Source of the DNA: Flavobacterium aciduliphilum
GTDB lineage: Bacteria > Bacteroidota > Bacteroidia > Flavobacteriales > Flavobacteriaceae
Assembly (NCBI RefSeq): GCF_003268855.1
Contig: NZ_QLSZ01000011.1
Location: 22,028 to 86,027, forward strand
Direction: 5' to 3'
DNA: 64,000 nt
Below, piece after piece: positions 1 through 8,559 of this stretch; within the stretch, counting starts at the first letter, position 1, and every line of letters starts with the position of its first letter. The translations under genes and the position numbers were made by a program. Under the pieces are notes generated by a model. That model ran no database searches, had not been told where the DNA came from, and saw only the letters and a program-made list of their open reading frames with translations.

Positions 1-3000
1 AGGTTACGCCACCCGATATGGCGCCATGACCTACAATGATACTGGAGAAGTTTCAGGTGCTGTAGTCATGATGTTGAAAGGAGCCAATAGTAGTGATGTC
101 ATTAAAAATGTGAAAGAACGTGTTGCGCAAATTCAAAAAACACTTCCTGAAGGAGTTGTTATTGAACCGTTCTTGGACCGCACAAAAATGGTGAATAATG
201 CTATTGGTACTGTGGAACATAATTTGCTTGAAGGTGCCTTAATCGTCATATTTGTTTTGGTTTTATTTTTAGGAAATTTCAGAGCGGGACTTCTTGTCGC
301 TTCTGTAATTCCGTTGGCTATGCTTTTTGCAGTGATTATGATGAATACTTTTGGCGTGAGTGGAAACTTGATGAGTTTGGGAGCGTTAGATTTCGGACTT
401 ATCGTTGATGGTGCCGTCATTATTGTAGAAGCTGTAATGCACCAATTATCACACAGTAAAAAATTTAAGGATGTCCAACAATTGTCACAACAAAAAATGG
501 ACAATGAGGTGCAAGCCTCTGCAAGCAAAATGATGAATAGTGCCGTGTTTGGTCAGATTATTATTTTAATCGTATACTTACCCATTTTTACACTACAAGG
601 TATTGAAGGTAAGATGTTTAAACCAATGGCGCAAACCGTTGCCTTTGCGTTGCTTGGTGCTTTTATTCTTTCGCTTACCTACATTCCGATGATGAGTGCC
701 TTATTTTTAAGCAAAAAAGTGAAGCATGAGTCCAATCTATCAGACCGAATTATGAATCGTGTTGAAAAAAAATACCAACATGCGCTTCAAAAAATATTAA
801 ATCATCCTAAAATGGTACTTTCTACGGTGCTATCGCTTTTTGTACTTGCGCTAATTACTTTAACTTTTTTGGGTGGCGAATTTATTCCTGCTTTAGAAGA
901 AGGTGATTTTGCAGTAGATACCAAAGTATTGACAGGTAGTAATTTAAAAACAACGATAGAAAGCACTCAAAAAGCAGCTCATATTTTAAAAACCCAATTT
1001 CCAGAAGTAGAAAAAGTTGTTACTAAAATAGGCAGTGGAGAAGTTCCTACCGACCCTATGCCCATGGATGGAAGTGATATGATGGTGGTGATGAAAGATA
1101 AAAGCGAATGGAAAACAGCGGAAACTTTTAACGAAATGGCTGAAAAAATGGGAAAAGCCCTCGAAGCTGTTCCAGGAATTACGGCTGGTTTTCAATATCC
1201 CGTACAGATGCGATTTAACGAATTAATGACAGGAGCACGACAAGATGTAGTTTGTAAAATATTTGGGGAAAACCTTGATACATTAGCCCATTATGCTGCC
1301 AAAATTGGAAAAATTATTCCTACTGTTCAAGGAACTCAAAACTTGTATATCGAACCCATAACAGGAATGCCACAGGTTGTGATTACCTATAACAGAAATA
1401 CGATTGCACAGTATCATCTTTCTATAGATGCCGTCAATAAAGTAATCAATACCGCTTTTGCTGGGGAAAGTACAGGTTTAGTATTTGAAGGAGAAAAACG
1501 TTTTGATTTGGTTGTTCGTTTAAACACTAACCAAAGAAAAAATCTTGAAGACATACAAAATCTTCTAATTCCTACGCCACAAGGTACTCAAATTCCACTC
1601 TATCAACTCGCCGAAGTGAATATCAAAAATGGTCCAAACCAAATTCAGCGTGAGGATGCAAAACGAAGAATAGTAGTTGGATTTAATGTAAGAGGTCGTG
1701 ATGTACAAAGTATTGTTACCGAATTACAACAAAAAATTGAAAAGCAAATTAAATTTCCACCTGGCTATTATACAACTTATGGTGGGGCTTTTGAAAATTT
1801 AAACAAAGCCAAAGCACGACTAATGATAGCGGTACCTGTATCCTTGTTATTAATCTTTATTTTGCTGTTTTTCGCCTTCAATTCGGTAAAAAAAGGATTA
1901 TTAATTTACTCTGCGATACCTTTATCGGCTATTGGAGGGATTTTCTTTTTAGCTTTGAGAGGAATGCCTTTTAGTATCAGTGCCGGTGTGGGATTTATTG
2001 CGCTTTTTGGTGTGGCCGTATTGAATGGGATTGTGTTAATTTCGGAATTTAATCAATTAAAATCAGAAGGTATGAACGACGTGCAAAGAATTGTTTTAAT
2101 GGGAACTAAAGTTCGTTTGCGTCCCGTATTGATGACTGCTTTTGTGGCATCACTAGGATTTTTGCCTATGGCTATAAGCAATGGCGCTGGAGCCGAAGTT
2201 CAAAGACCCTTGGCGACTGTAGTTATTGGAGGACTCTTGATTGCCACTTTTTTAACATTGTTTGTGCTTCCTATTTTATATGTTACTTTTGAAAAAGGAA
2301 TTCGCTTCCCATTTAGGAGAAAAAATATAACAATCGGATTGCTCTTAATAGGATTATCCTCTACTTTTTCCCTTCAAGCTCAAAAAACCATCAGTATAGA
2401 TCATGCTCTAGAAATGGCGTTACAAAACAATCATGGACTAAAATCTGAAAAACTCAAATCAGACTATCAGAAAAAAATGATTCAAACAGCCTACGCTATC
2501 GCACCAACAACCATTTCTAGCGATTACGGTCAATTGAATAGTATTTACAATGATACCCGATGGGGAGTGTCTCAAACGATTCACTTTCCCACGGTATACA
2601 CCCGACAAAAAAAGCTCTTTTCTGAAGAATGGCAGCAATCTAATTATACCGTAGCTCTGAAGGAAATCGAACTCAAAAGGGAGGTTTCAAGAATCTTTTT
2701 TACACTAATTTATTTATCTGAAAAGGAAAAATTACTAAAAAAATGCGACTCTTTATATGCTGAATTTTTACTCAAATCGGAGTTACGATTCAAAAAAGGG
2801 GAAAGCAATATTCTGGAAAAAACCACTGCTGAATCACAAAAAGGAGCTATTCAATTACAATTAACACAATTAATTGAGGAAAGAGAAAGCACACAAAATG
2901 AATTTTTATTTTTATTGAATTCCAAGGAACGCTTCATCCCAGAATCGTCGTCATTAAAACTTAAATTCGTTACTCCAACCGAGGAAATTTCCTCGGAAAC

Positions 3001-3541
3001 ACATCCCTATCTTTCCGTATTGAATCAACAGAAGAGGATTTCGTTGGCAAACACCAAACTCGAAAGAGCAAAATTATTGCCTCAACTAATATTTGGCTAT
3101 AACAATACATCCATCATTGGTATTGGAGCCGATGATGTATTGTATTCTAAATCCAATCGCTTTCAATCGGTTCAATTCGGGTTGGGTATTCCTATTTTTG
3201 GAGGAGCACAAAAATCAAAGATTGAAGCGTCAAAAATAGAGGAAGCTATCGCTCAAAATGAATTTGATAAAGAGAAATTATTTCTTGAGAATCAAATCAG
3301 AACTACTTTAACTTTATACAAAAGTACTCTCGAAAAATTAGATTATTATGAAAAAACTGCTTTGCCTAACGCTGATGTAGTAATGAAAACGGCAGGTATC
3401 CAATTCATCAATGGTGAAATCAATTATTTAGACTGGGTCATTCTTGTTAATCAAAGCATTACCACAAAAAGCAACTACATAGATGCTATTCATCATTACA
3501 ATCAAATCGTAATTCAACTCAATTATCTTACCTCAAAATAA
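1..3541 (+). CDS. Heavy-metal efflux RND transporter fused to TolC-like channel (5' partial)
   Basis: The gene enters from the left edge; the frame is open from base 2, and residues before the first Met read on smoothly as RND sequence, so the N-terminus is missing. Numbering from Met at base 26, residues 1-760 are the inner-membrane pump: membrane helices around 68-137, a second periplasmic loop, and a second helix cluster about 600-750. The DFG-x3-DGAV motif at 122-131, with Asp128, fits divalent-cation (Zn/Co/Cd/Ni) HME-RND pumps better than the Cu/Ag type; this is family knowledge. Residues about 785-1171 are an outer-membrane-factor (TolC/CzcC) domain. The junction at about 768-785 looks like a retained signal peptide ending in LQAQ. 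CzcA-TolC fusions of about 1,440 residues are common in Bacteroidota. The adaptor follows six bases downstream, completing a tripartite pump. Confidence 0.9.
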   Translation, partial: GYATRYGAMTYNDTGEVSGAVVMMLKGANSSDVIKNVKERVAQIQKTLPEGVVIEPFLDRTKMVNNAIGTVEHNLLEGALIVIFVLVLFLGNFRAGLLVASVIPLAMLFAVIMMNTFGVSGNLMSLGALDFGLIVDGAVIIVEAVMHQLSHSKKFKDVQQLSQQKMDNEVQASASKMMNSAVFGQIIILIVYLPIFTLQGIEGKMFKPMAQTVAFALLGAFILSLTYIPMMSALFLSKKVKHESNLSDRIMNRVEKKYQHALQKILNHPKMVLSTVLSLFVLALITLTFLGGEFIPALEEGDFAVDTKVLTGSNLKTTIESTQKAAHILKTQFPEVEKVVTKIGSGEVPTDPMPMDGSDMMVVMKDKSEWKTAETFNEMAEKMGKALEAVPGITAGFQYPVQMRFNELMTGARQDVVCKIFGENLDTLAHYAAKIGKIIPTVQGTQNLYIEPITGMPQVVITYNRNTIAQYHLSIDAVNKVINTAFAGESTGLVFEGEKRFDLVVRLNTNQRKNLEDIQNLLIPTPQGTQIPLYQLAEVNIKNGPNQIQREDAKRRIVVGFNVRGRDVQSIVTELQQKIEKQIKFPPGYYTTYGGAFENLNKAKARLMIAVPVSLLLIFILLFFAFNSVKKGLLIYSAIPLSAIGGIFFLALRGMPFSISAGVGFIALFGVAVLNGIVLISEFNQLKSEGMNDVQRIVLMGTKVRLRPVLMTAFVASLGFLPMAISNGAGAEVQRPLATVVIGGLLIATFLTLFVLPILYVTFEKGIRFPFRRKNITIGLLLIGLSSTFSLQAQKTISIDHALEMALQNNHGLKSEKLKSDYQKKMIQTAYAIAPTTISSDYGQLNSIYNDTRWGVSQTIHFPTVYTRQKKLFSEEWQQSNYTVALKEIELKREVSRIFFTLIYLSEKEKLLKKCDSLYAEFLLKSELRFKKGESNILEKTTAESQKGAIQLQLTQLIEERESTQNEFLFLLNSKERFIPESSSLKLKFVTPTEEISSETHPYLSVLNQQKRISLANTKLERAKLLPQLIFGYNNTSIIGIGADDVLYSKSNRFQSVQFGLGIPIFGGAQKSKIEASKIEEAIAQNEFDKEKLFLENQIRTTLTLYKSTLEKLDYYEKTALPNADVVMKTAGIQFINGEINYLDWVILVNQSITTKSNYIDAIHHYNQIVIQLNYLTSK

Positions 3542-3547
3542 AATCAA

Positions 3548-4678
3548 ATGAAAAATATATTATATAGTTTTTTAGTATTGGCATTCCTGAGTTGCCATTC
3601 AAAAAGTAACGAAACAGCTACTTCCGAAGAAAACAAAGACAATACAATCGTATCATTAACCGATGCGCAAGCCAAAAACACAGCAATTAAGATAGGAAAA
3701 CTTGAACAAAAAACCCTATCTTCCCTTTTAAAAGTAACTGGAAAAATTGACGTTCCACCGCAAAATATGGTTTCCATAAGCATGCCTTTGGGAGGGTATT
3801 TAAAATCTACCAAGCTTTTACCTGGATTACATATTTCAAAAGGAGAAGTAATCGCTACTATGGAGGACCAACAGTATGTTCAATTGCAACAAGATTACCT
3901 AATTACAAAATCAAGACTTTATTATGCTGAAAAAGAATTCGAACGTCAAAAAGAACTCAATAAAAATCAAGCCAGCAGTGATAAAGTATTTCAAATGGCC
4001 GATGCCGAATACCAAAATTTGAGAATTACACTTGGTGGATTAGGTGAAAAATTAAAACTTATTAATATTAATCCTGCCACATTATCAGAAAAAAACATAT
4101 CTAAAAGTGTCGCACTTTATGCGCCAATCAATGGGTTTGTTTCTAAAGTAAATGTGAATATTGGAAAATATGTCAATCCTTCTGATGTTTTGTTCGAATT
4201 GATAAACCCTAGTGATATTCATCTTAATCTTAAAGTCTTTGAAAAAGATATTACAAAACTTTCTATAGGTCAAAAATTAGTTGCCTATACTAACAACCAA
4301 CCCGAAAAGAAACATCCCTGCGAGATTCTACTTATAAGTAAAGATTTGTCTACAGAAGAACACGCGGCAGATGTGCATTGTCATTTTGAAAATTATGACA
4401 ATTCTTTACTTCCGGGCATGTACATGAATGCCGAAATTGAACTAAAAAACAACAATGCTTTTGCCATCAATCAAGAAGCGATTGTAAATTATGAAGGAAA
4501 AGATTATATCTTTGTTACAATTGGAAAGAACCAATTTAAAATGATTGAAGTCAAAACCAATGTTGCTGAAAATGGGTATGTAGAAATTGTTAACGCCAAC
4601 GAATTGGAGGGAGCATCAATTGTTACTAAAGGAGCCTATACCCTATTAATGAAATTAAAAAACAAAGCCGATGAGTAA
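3548..4678 (+). CDS. RND efflux periplasmic adaptor lipoprotein (CusB/CzcB family)
   Basis: This is the membrane-fusion partner that links the upstream pump to its channel. The N-terminus is a lipoprotein signal with a lipobox ending at Cys16 (AFLSC), so it is probably anchored in the inner membrane facing the periplasm. A barrel-sandwich half at about 78-105 (GGYLKSTKLLPGLHISKGEV) is followed by a helical hairpin at about 106-170, the second lipoyl half with APINGFVSKVNVNIGKYV, a beta-barrel domain and a membrane-proximal domain. The length of 376 residues is normal. It begins 6 bases after the pump and overlaps the next gene by 8 bases, so the three form one operon. Confidence 0.88.
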   Translation: MKNILYSFLVLAFLSCHSKSNETATSEENKDNTIVSLTDAQAKNTAIKIGKLEQKTLSSLLKVTGKIDVPPQNMVSISMPLGGYLKSTKLLPGLHISKGEVIATMEDQQYVQLQQDYLITKSRLYYAEKEFERQKELNKNQASSDKVFQMADAEYQNLRITLGGLGEKLKLININPATLSEKNISKSVALYAPINGFVSKVNVNIGKYVNPSDVLFELINPSDIHLNLKVFEKDITKLSIGQKLVAYTNNQPEKKHPCEILLISKDLSTEEHAADVHCHFENYDNSLLPGMYMNAEIELKNNNAFAINQEAIVNYEGKDYIFVTIGKNQFKMIEVKTNVAENGYVEIVNANELEGASIVTKGAYTLLMKLKNKADE

Positions 4679-5370
4679 TACTATTGCCTATCAAGAACAA
4701 CACCTCAAAAGTTCCGACTTTATAACTGACATTGTAATTGGAATGAGTGATGGGTTGACCGTACCCTTTGCCTTAGCGGCTGGTTTAAGTGGAGCCGTAC
4801 ACAGCAACACTATCGTTATCACAGCAGGAATAGCCGAAATTGTAGCTGGATGTATTGCAATGGGATTAGGTGGTTATCTTGCAGGTAAAACAGAACAAGA
4901 TCATTATGAAAGTGAATTAAAACGAGAGTACTTTGAAGTTGACAATTATCATCAAAAAGAAATTGATGAAGTAAAAGAAATTTTTGCCGATTACGGAATT
5001 GATGAAGCAGGACAAACTTTATTAGCAAATCAATTGGCAAAGGATAAAGACAAATGGGTCGACTTTATGATGAGATTTGAATTAGGACTTGAAAAACCAC
5101 ATCCTAAAAGAGCAAGAAATAGTGCCTTAACCATAGGTTGTGCTTATATTGTTGGAGGTTTTTTGCCGCTTTCCGCCTATTTTTTTTACAGATACTCCAA
5201 CAAATGGTCTTAAATTATCAGCGCTATTTACAACATGTTGTCTGTTTATTTTTGGATATTTCAAAAGCAAAGTTACCGGTCAACCTCCCATTAGTGGCGC
5301 TATTAAAGTAACTTTAGTAGGACTATTGGCTGCGGGTGCTGCCTTCGGAATTGCTAAATTTATAAGCTAA
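4671..5370 (+). pseudogene. VIT1/CCC1-family membrane transporter, frameshifted
   Basis: The first reading frame (4671-5213) gives a VIT1/CCC1-type protein with GMSDGLTVPFALAAGLSGA and AGIAEIVAGCIAMGLGGYLA in its first two helices, then a charged cytoplasmic helical region. After PLSAYFF it runs into an unrelated tail and stops. The expected continuation, DTPTNGLKLSAL through KVTGQPPISGAIKVTLVGLLAAGAAF, is in the next frame up to 5370. The shift falls at a run of eight T at 5180-5187; seven T would restore one protein of about 232 residues. Intact members move Fe or Mn across membranes, which suits a metal-efflux operon. This could be a true lesion, a slippage-controlled switch, or an assembly error. 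Confidence 0.82.
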
Positions 5371-5434
5371 TTTATATCTATTCATCTTCAAAAGAATTAC
5401 AAATCTTGTGAATGATAATCTAAAATTATCTGAC

Positions 5435-5442
5435 TATCTTTG
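5435..5442 (+). promoter_or_regulatory. Candidate -7 promoter element, TATCTTTG
   Basis: This octamer matches the TAnnTTTG -7 element used by the Bacteroidota housekeeping sigma factor. It ends 26 bases before the transketolase start, in the 98-base spacer after the frameshifted transporter. No clear -33 TTG lies at the usual distance, so the call rests on the -7 box and its position. Confidence 0.45.
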
Positions 5443-5468
5443 CTCTTTATAATTTTTAACTACAAAAA

Positions 5469-6314
5469 ATGTCTGAAATTAAACGTCTAGAAGATTTTAC
5501 CACTCAAGTAAGAAGAGACATTCTTCGAATGGTACACGCTGTTAATTCGGGTCATCCTGGAGGCTCTCTGGGTTGTGCTGAGTTTTTAGTAACCCTTTAT
5601 CAGAGTATTATGACTCGCAAAGAAGGTTTTGATATGAACGGAATAGGAGAAGATATTTTCTTCTTATCAAATGGTCATATCTCACCCGTTTTTTATAGTG
5701 TATTAGCAAGAAGTGGTTATTTTTCTGTTTCTGAGTTAGCTACTTTTAGAAAATTAGACACGCGCTTACAAGGCCATCCAACAACACATGAAGGTTTACC
5801 AGGAATTCGAATGGCTTCAGGGTCTCTGGGTCAGGGATTGTCTGTTGCGTTGGGGGCTACACAAGCCAAAAAATTGAATCAAGACCAACACTTGGTTTAT
5901 GTGCTTACAGGAGACGGCGAACTTCAAGAAGGTCAAAATTGGGAGGCAATCATGTATGCTTCTGCAAAAAAAGTAGACAATTTGATTGCAATTGTTGATT
6001 ACAATGGTCAGCAAATAGATGGTGCTACTAAAGATGTTTTAAATATGGGGAATTTGAAAGCAAAATTTGAAGCTTTTGATTGGGACGTAGTGGAGATTAC
6101 AGAGGGAAATTCTATTGAGGCTATACTAACAGGCATGAACGATGCTAAATCTAAAACAGGCCATGGAAAACCCGTATGTGTGTTACTACATACTGAAATG
6201 GGTAACGGCGTAGATTTTATGATGCACACGCATGCTTGGCACGGTAAAGCTCCAAGTGACGAACAATTGGCAAATGCTTTAGCACAAAACCCTGAAACTC
6301 TAGGCGATTATTAA
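5469..6314 (+). CDS. Transketolase, N-terminal (TPP-binding) subunit
   Basis: This is the pyrophosphate-binding half of a split transketolase. Transketolase moves two-carbon ketol units between sugar phosphates in the pentose phosphate pathway, in the cytoplasm. The TPP/Mg motif starts at GDG 148-150 and ends near Asn179 in IVDYN. GHP 28-30, LSNGHISP and QGHPTTHEGLPGI are further hallmarks. The length of 281 residues is usual for the separate subunit found in Bacteroidota and Gram-positives. The matching C-terminal half is at 7025-7981, but a foreign-looking gene lies between them. The ATG at 5469 is supported by the promoter motif just upstream. Confidence 0.93.
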   Translation: MSEIKRLEDFTTQVRRDILRMVHAVNSGHPGGSLGCAEFLVTLYQSIMTRKEGFDMNGIGEDIFFLSNGHISPVFYSVLARSGYFSVSELATFRKLDTRLQGHPTTHEGLPGIRMASGSLGQGLSVALGATQAKKLNQDQHLVYVLTGDGELQEGQNWEAIMYASAKKVDNLIAIVDYNGQQIDGATKDVLNMGNLKAKFEAFDWDVVEITEGNSIEAILTGMNDAKSKTGHGKPVCVLLHTEMGNGVDFMMHTHAWHGKAPSDEQLANALAQNPETLGDY

Positions 6315-6337
6315 AATTATTCTTCAAATTTGACTTA

Positions 6338-7021
6338 ATGAAAAAATTTTTTCTTCTTTTTTTGTTTTGGACAACACTTATTTGTTTTGGACAAAAAGAA
6401 GAACCTTTTCATTATCATTTTGATACCTTTCTTTCTTTCAAAACTATACATTATAATAAGTTTGAAGAAGCAGAATATGATATAATTTTGGTTAAAAATT
6501 CTTATGATAAAAACAGTTATATTTCAATTAACAACACTTTGAAATCTGCTACATTATTTGATTATTCTAATAATAAAATTTTCTTTTTTAATTTTACAAA
6601 AAATATTGAATCTATTGATGATTTAAAACATTTAGATACTATATCTCATTATGTTGATGATGATTTTAATGAATTAAAGAAATTTGCTTCCGATTACAAA
6701 AAAAAATATAAAGAAGTAGAATTCGAAAGAGATTCTATCAAACATAGTTTAATTGTTCACAAAATAGTTTATTCTAATAAGAAAAAGAAAAAGATAATAG
6801 ACGAACAATACTATGTATTTAAAGAGAATAAAAACAAAACTAAAAAAGATGAAAATGAATACGAATCAGAATTAATCATTAATTATAAAGTTCCATTAAT
6901 AACAACCGATGAAATTGATAAAATCATTTATGTTGAAAATGGAAAAAAAATCTCAGAGAGTAACTATAATTTCATAAAAAAACAAAATATTGAATTCAAT
7001 TTTATTAGTTATAAAAAATAA
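6338..7021 (+). CDS. Secreted protein of unknown function between the transketolase halves
   Basis: The 227-residue product starts with a clear signal peptide (KKFFLLFLFWTTLICFGQ, cleavage predicted after FGQ near residue 19), so it should leave the cytoplasm. The rest is rich in Lys, Asn, Asp and Tyr, with a strongly charged stretch at about 110-170 and a beta-like N-terminal half. I recognise no domain; it resembles the loosely conserved GLPGLI-like secreted proteins of flavobacteria only in composition. It lies 23 bases after the first transketolase gene and 3 bases before the second, so all three are probably co-transcribed. It looks more AT-rich than its neighbours, which suggests insertion into an older two-gene unit. 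Confidence 0.7.
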   Translation: MKKFFLLFLFWTTLICFGQKEEPFHYHFDTFLSFKTIHYNKFEEAEYDIILVKNSYDKNSYISINNTLKSATLFDYSNNKIFFFNFTKNIESIDDLKHLDTISHYVDDDFNELKKFASDYKKKYKEVEFERDSIKHSLIVHKIVYSNKKKKKIIDEQYYVFKENKNKTKKDENEYESELIINYKVPLITTDEIDKIIYVENGKKISESNYNFIKKQNIEFNFISYKK

Positions 7022-7024
7022 GAT

Positions 7025-7981
7025 ATGATAAAAAAATATATCAATACAGGAAGTAAAGACACTCGCTCAGGATTTGGAGCAGGGATGACTGAATTAGGAC
7101 AAAAAAATGAACATGTAGTGGCGCTTTGTGCTGATTTAATTGGATCTTTAAAATTTGATGATTTCAAAAAGAATCATCCAGAACGTTTTTTTCAAATCGG
7201 AATTGCAGAAGCCAATATGATTGGAATTGCAGCTGGTTTAACCGTTGGAGGTAAAATTCCATTTACAGGTACTTTTGCCAACTTTTCTACGGGTCGTGTG
7301 TATGACCAAATCCGTCAATCGGTTGCATATTCAGATAAAAATGTAAAAATTTGTGCTTCTCATGCTGGATTAACACTAGGAGAAGATGGTGCAACACATC
7401 AAATATTGGAAGATATTGGTATGATGAAAATGTTGCCTGGCATGACAGTAATAAACACATGTGATTACAATCAAACCAAAGCAGCTACTATTGCTTTAGC
7501 AGAACACCATGGTCCAGCTTACTTGCGTTTTGGTCGACCAGTAGTCCCTAACTTTACACCTGCTGACGAACCTTTTATAATTGGTAAAGCGATCATGCTT
7601 CATGAAGGAACCGATGTAACTATTATTGCCACTGGGCATCTCGTATGGGAAGCTTTGATTGCTGCTGAAACTCTAGAAGCAAAAGGGATTTCTGCCGAAG
7701 TGATTAACATTCACACCATAAAACCATTGGATGAAGAAGCGATATTGAAATCAGTTGCTAAAACAGGATGCGTAGTCACTGCAGAAGAACACAACATTCT
7801 TGGTGGATTGGGAGAAAGTGTAGCCAGAACGCTAGCTTTAAATAATCCTAAACCACAAGAATTTGTTGCTGTACAAGATTCTTTTGGTGAAAGTGGTACT
7901 CCAGAACAATTGATGGATAAATACAAGCTTAATCATCAAGCTATTGTTGAAGCAGTAGAAAAAGTTATTATAAGACGCTAA
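7025..7981 (+). CDS. Transketolase, C-terminal subunit
   Basis: This is the pyrimidine-binding and C-terminal half of the split transketolase whose first half ends at 6314. Glu62 in FQIGIAEANM is the conserved catalytic glutamate that activates TPP. FTGTFANFSTGRVYDQIRQS and SHAGLTLGEDGATHQ are family signatures, and a C-terminal domain follows from about residue 190 (DVTIIATGH). At 318 residues it has the length expected of the separate subunit. It starts 3 bases after the inserted secreted-protein gene and is followed by a strong hairpin terminator at 8003-8035. Confidence 0.93.
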   Translation: MIKKYINTGSKDTRSGFGAGMTELGQKNEHVVALCADLIGSLKFDDFKKNHPERFFQIGIAEANMIGIAAGLTVGGKIPFTGTFANFSTGRVYDQIRQSVAYSDKNVKICASHAGLTLGEDGATHQILEDIGMMKMLPGMTVINTCDYNQTKAATIALAEHHGPAYLRFGRPVVPNFTPADEPFIIGKAIMLHEGTDVTIIATGHLVWEALIAAETLEAKGISAEVINIHTIKPLDEEAILKSVAKTGCVVTAEEHNILGGLGESVARTLALNNPKPQEFVAVQDSFGESGTPEQLMDKYKLNHQAIVEAVEKVIIRR

Positions 7982-8002
7982 TTCTAACTAAAATAAACTT
8001 AA

Positions 8003-8035
8003 ACCGTTTTGAATATTCAAAACGGTATTTTTATT
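8003..8035 (+). terminator. Rho-independent terminator after the transketolase genes
   Basis: A perfect 24-base inverted repeat at 8003-8026, with arms beginning ACCGTTTTGAAT, is followed by ATTTTTATT. It ends the transketolase operon 21 bases after the stop codon. Confidence 0.8.
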
Positions 8036-8050
8036 GCTAGAACACAAAAC

Positions 8051-8081
8051 AAAAAACCACCACTTAAAGTGATGGTTTTTC
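8051..8081 (-). terminator. Terminator of the tRNA-Thr gene
   Basis: A 14-base hairpin with one mismatch, arms AAAAACCA-CACTT, lies 3' of the tRNA on the minus strand and runs into a T-rich tail. Both flanks are T-rich on their own strand, so it could act in both directions. Confidence 0.65.
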
Positions 8082-8084
8082 TTG

Positions 8085-8158
8085 AGCCGATAGAGGGACT
8101 CGAACCCACGACCTGCTGATTACAAATCAGCTGCTCTAGCCAGCTGAGCTACATCGGC
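8085..8158 (-). tRNA. tRNA-Thr (TGT)
   Basis: On the minus strand the sequence folds into a standard cloverleaf of 74 bases: acceptor stem GCCGATG paired with TATCGGC, D arm GCTC/GAGC, anticodon stem GCTGA/TCAGC with loop TTTGTAA, and T loop TTCGAAC. The anticodon is TGT, reading ACN threonine codons, mainly ACA. The CCA end is not encoded. A hairpin terminator follows it at 8051-8081. Confidence 0.95.
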
Positions 8159-8237
8159 GTCTCATTATTGTGATGCAAATATAGGACTGAAAATTAAATT
8201 TCCAAAATATTTTTGCACTTTTTTAATGATTTTTTTG

Positions 8238-8504
8238 TTAAAGCGCATTGATTTTAGCAACCAATTGATTAGCAGTTTGTTCTAATTCCTCATTGATTTG
8301 TTTGAAATGTGCTTTATTATTTTCAACATTTTTAGCATTTACTTTCGTAATTAAAGCATCAAAAGAGCTAATAGCTTCATCTATAATAGCATTTGTAGCT
8401 TCTGTTGGTTTTCCTGCTCCAGTCATCTCACAAATGTATACCGCTTCAATAATATCTCCTAAAACGTAATTAATATCTTTTTTTAAATTTCTAACACTTG
8501 CCAT
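8238..8504 (-). CDS. Small conserved-type helical protein of unknown function
   Basis: The 88-residue product has no signal peptide or membrane segment and reads as mostly amphipathic helix (DINYVLGDIIEAVYICEMTG, then EAISSFDALITKVNAKN). It resembles small cytoplasmic proteins found beside tRNA genes in flavobacterial genomes, but I know of no function. It stands alone, with a promoter-like box at 8530-8537 and the tRNA downstream on the same strand. Codon use and length support a real gene. Confidence 0.75.
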   Translation of the reverse strand: MASVRNLKKDINYVLGDIIEAVYICEMTGAGKPTEATNAIIDEAISSFDALITKVNAKNVENNKAHFKQINEELEQTANQLVAKINAL

Positions 8505-8529
8505 TTTTTTTATTTTTTAAAATTTGATG

Positions 8530-8537
8530 CAAAATTA
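8530..8537 (-). promoter_or_regulatory. Candidate -7 promoter element, TAATTTTG
   Basis: The minus strand carries a TAnnTTTG match 25 bases before the ATG of the small helical protein at 8504. The spacer is short and AT-rich and no -33 element is obvious. Confidence 0.4.
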
Positions 8538-8559
8538 CACATAATCTTTTGAATTCATG

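Noticed and set aside
1..3541. Possible misassembly joining a pump gene and a channel gene
   Set aside because: Fusions of CzcA-type pumps with a TolC-type domain are common in Bacteroidota, and the frame is unbroken across the junction.
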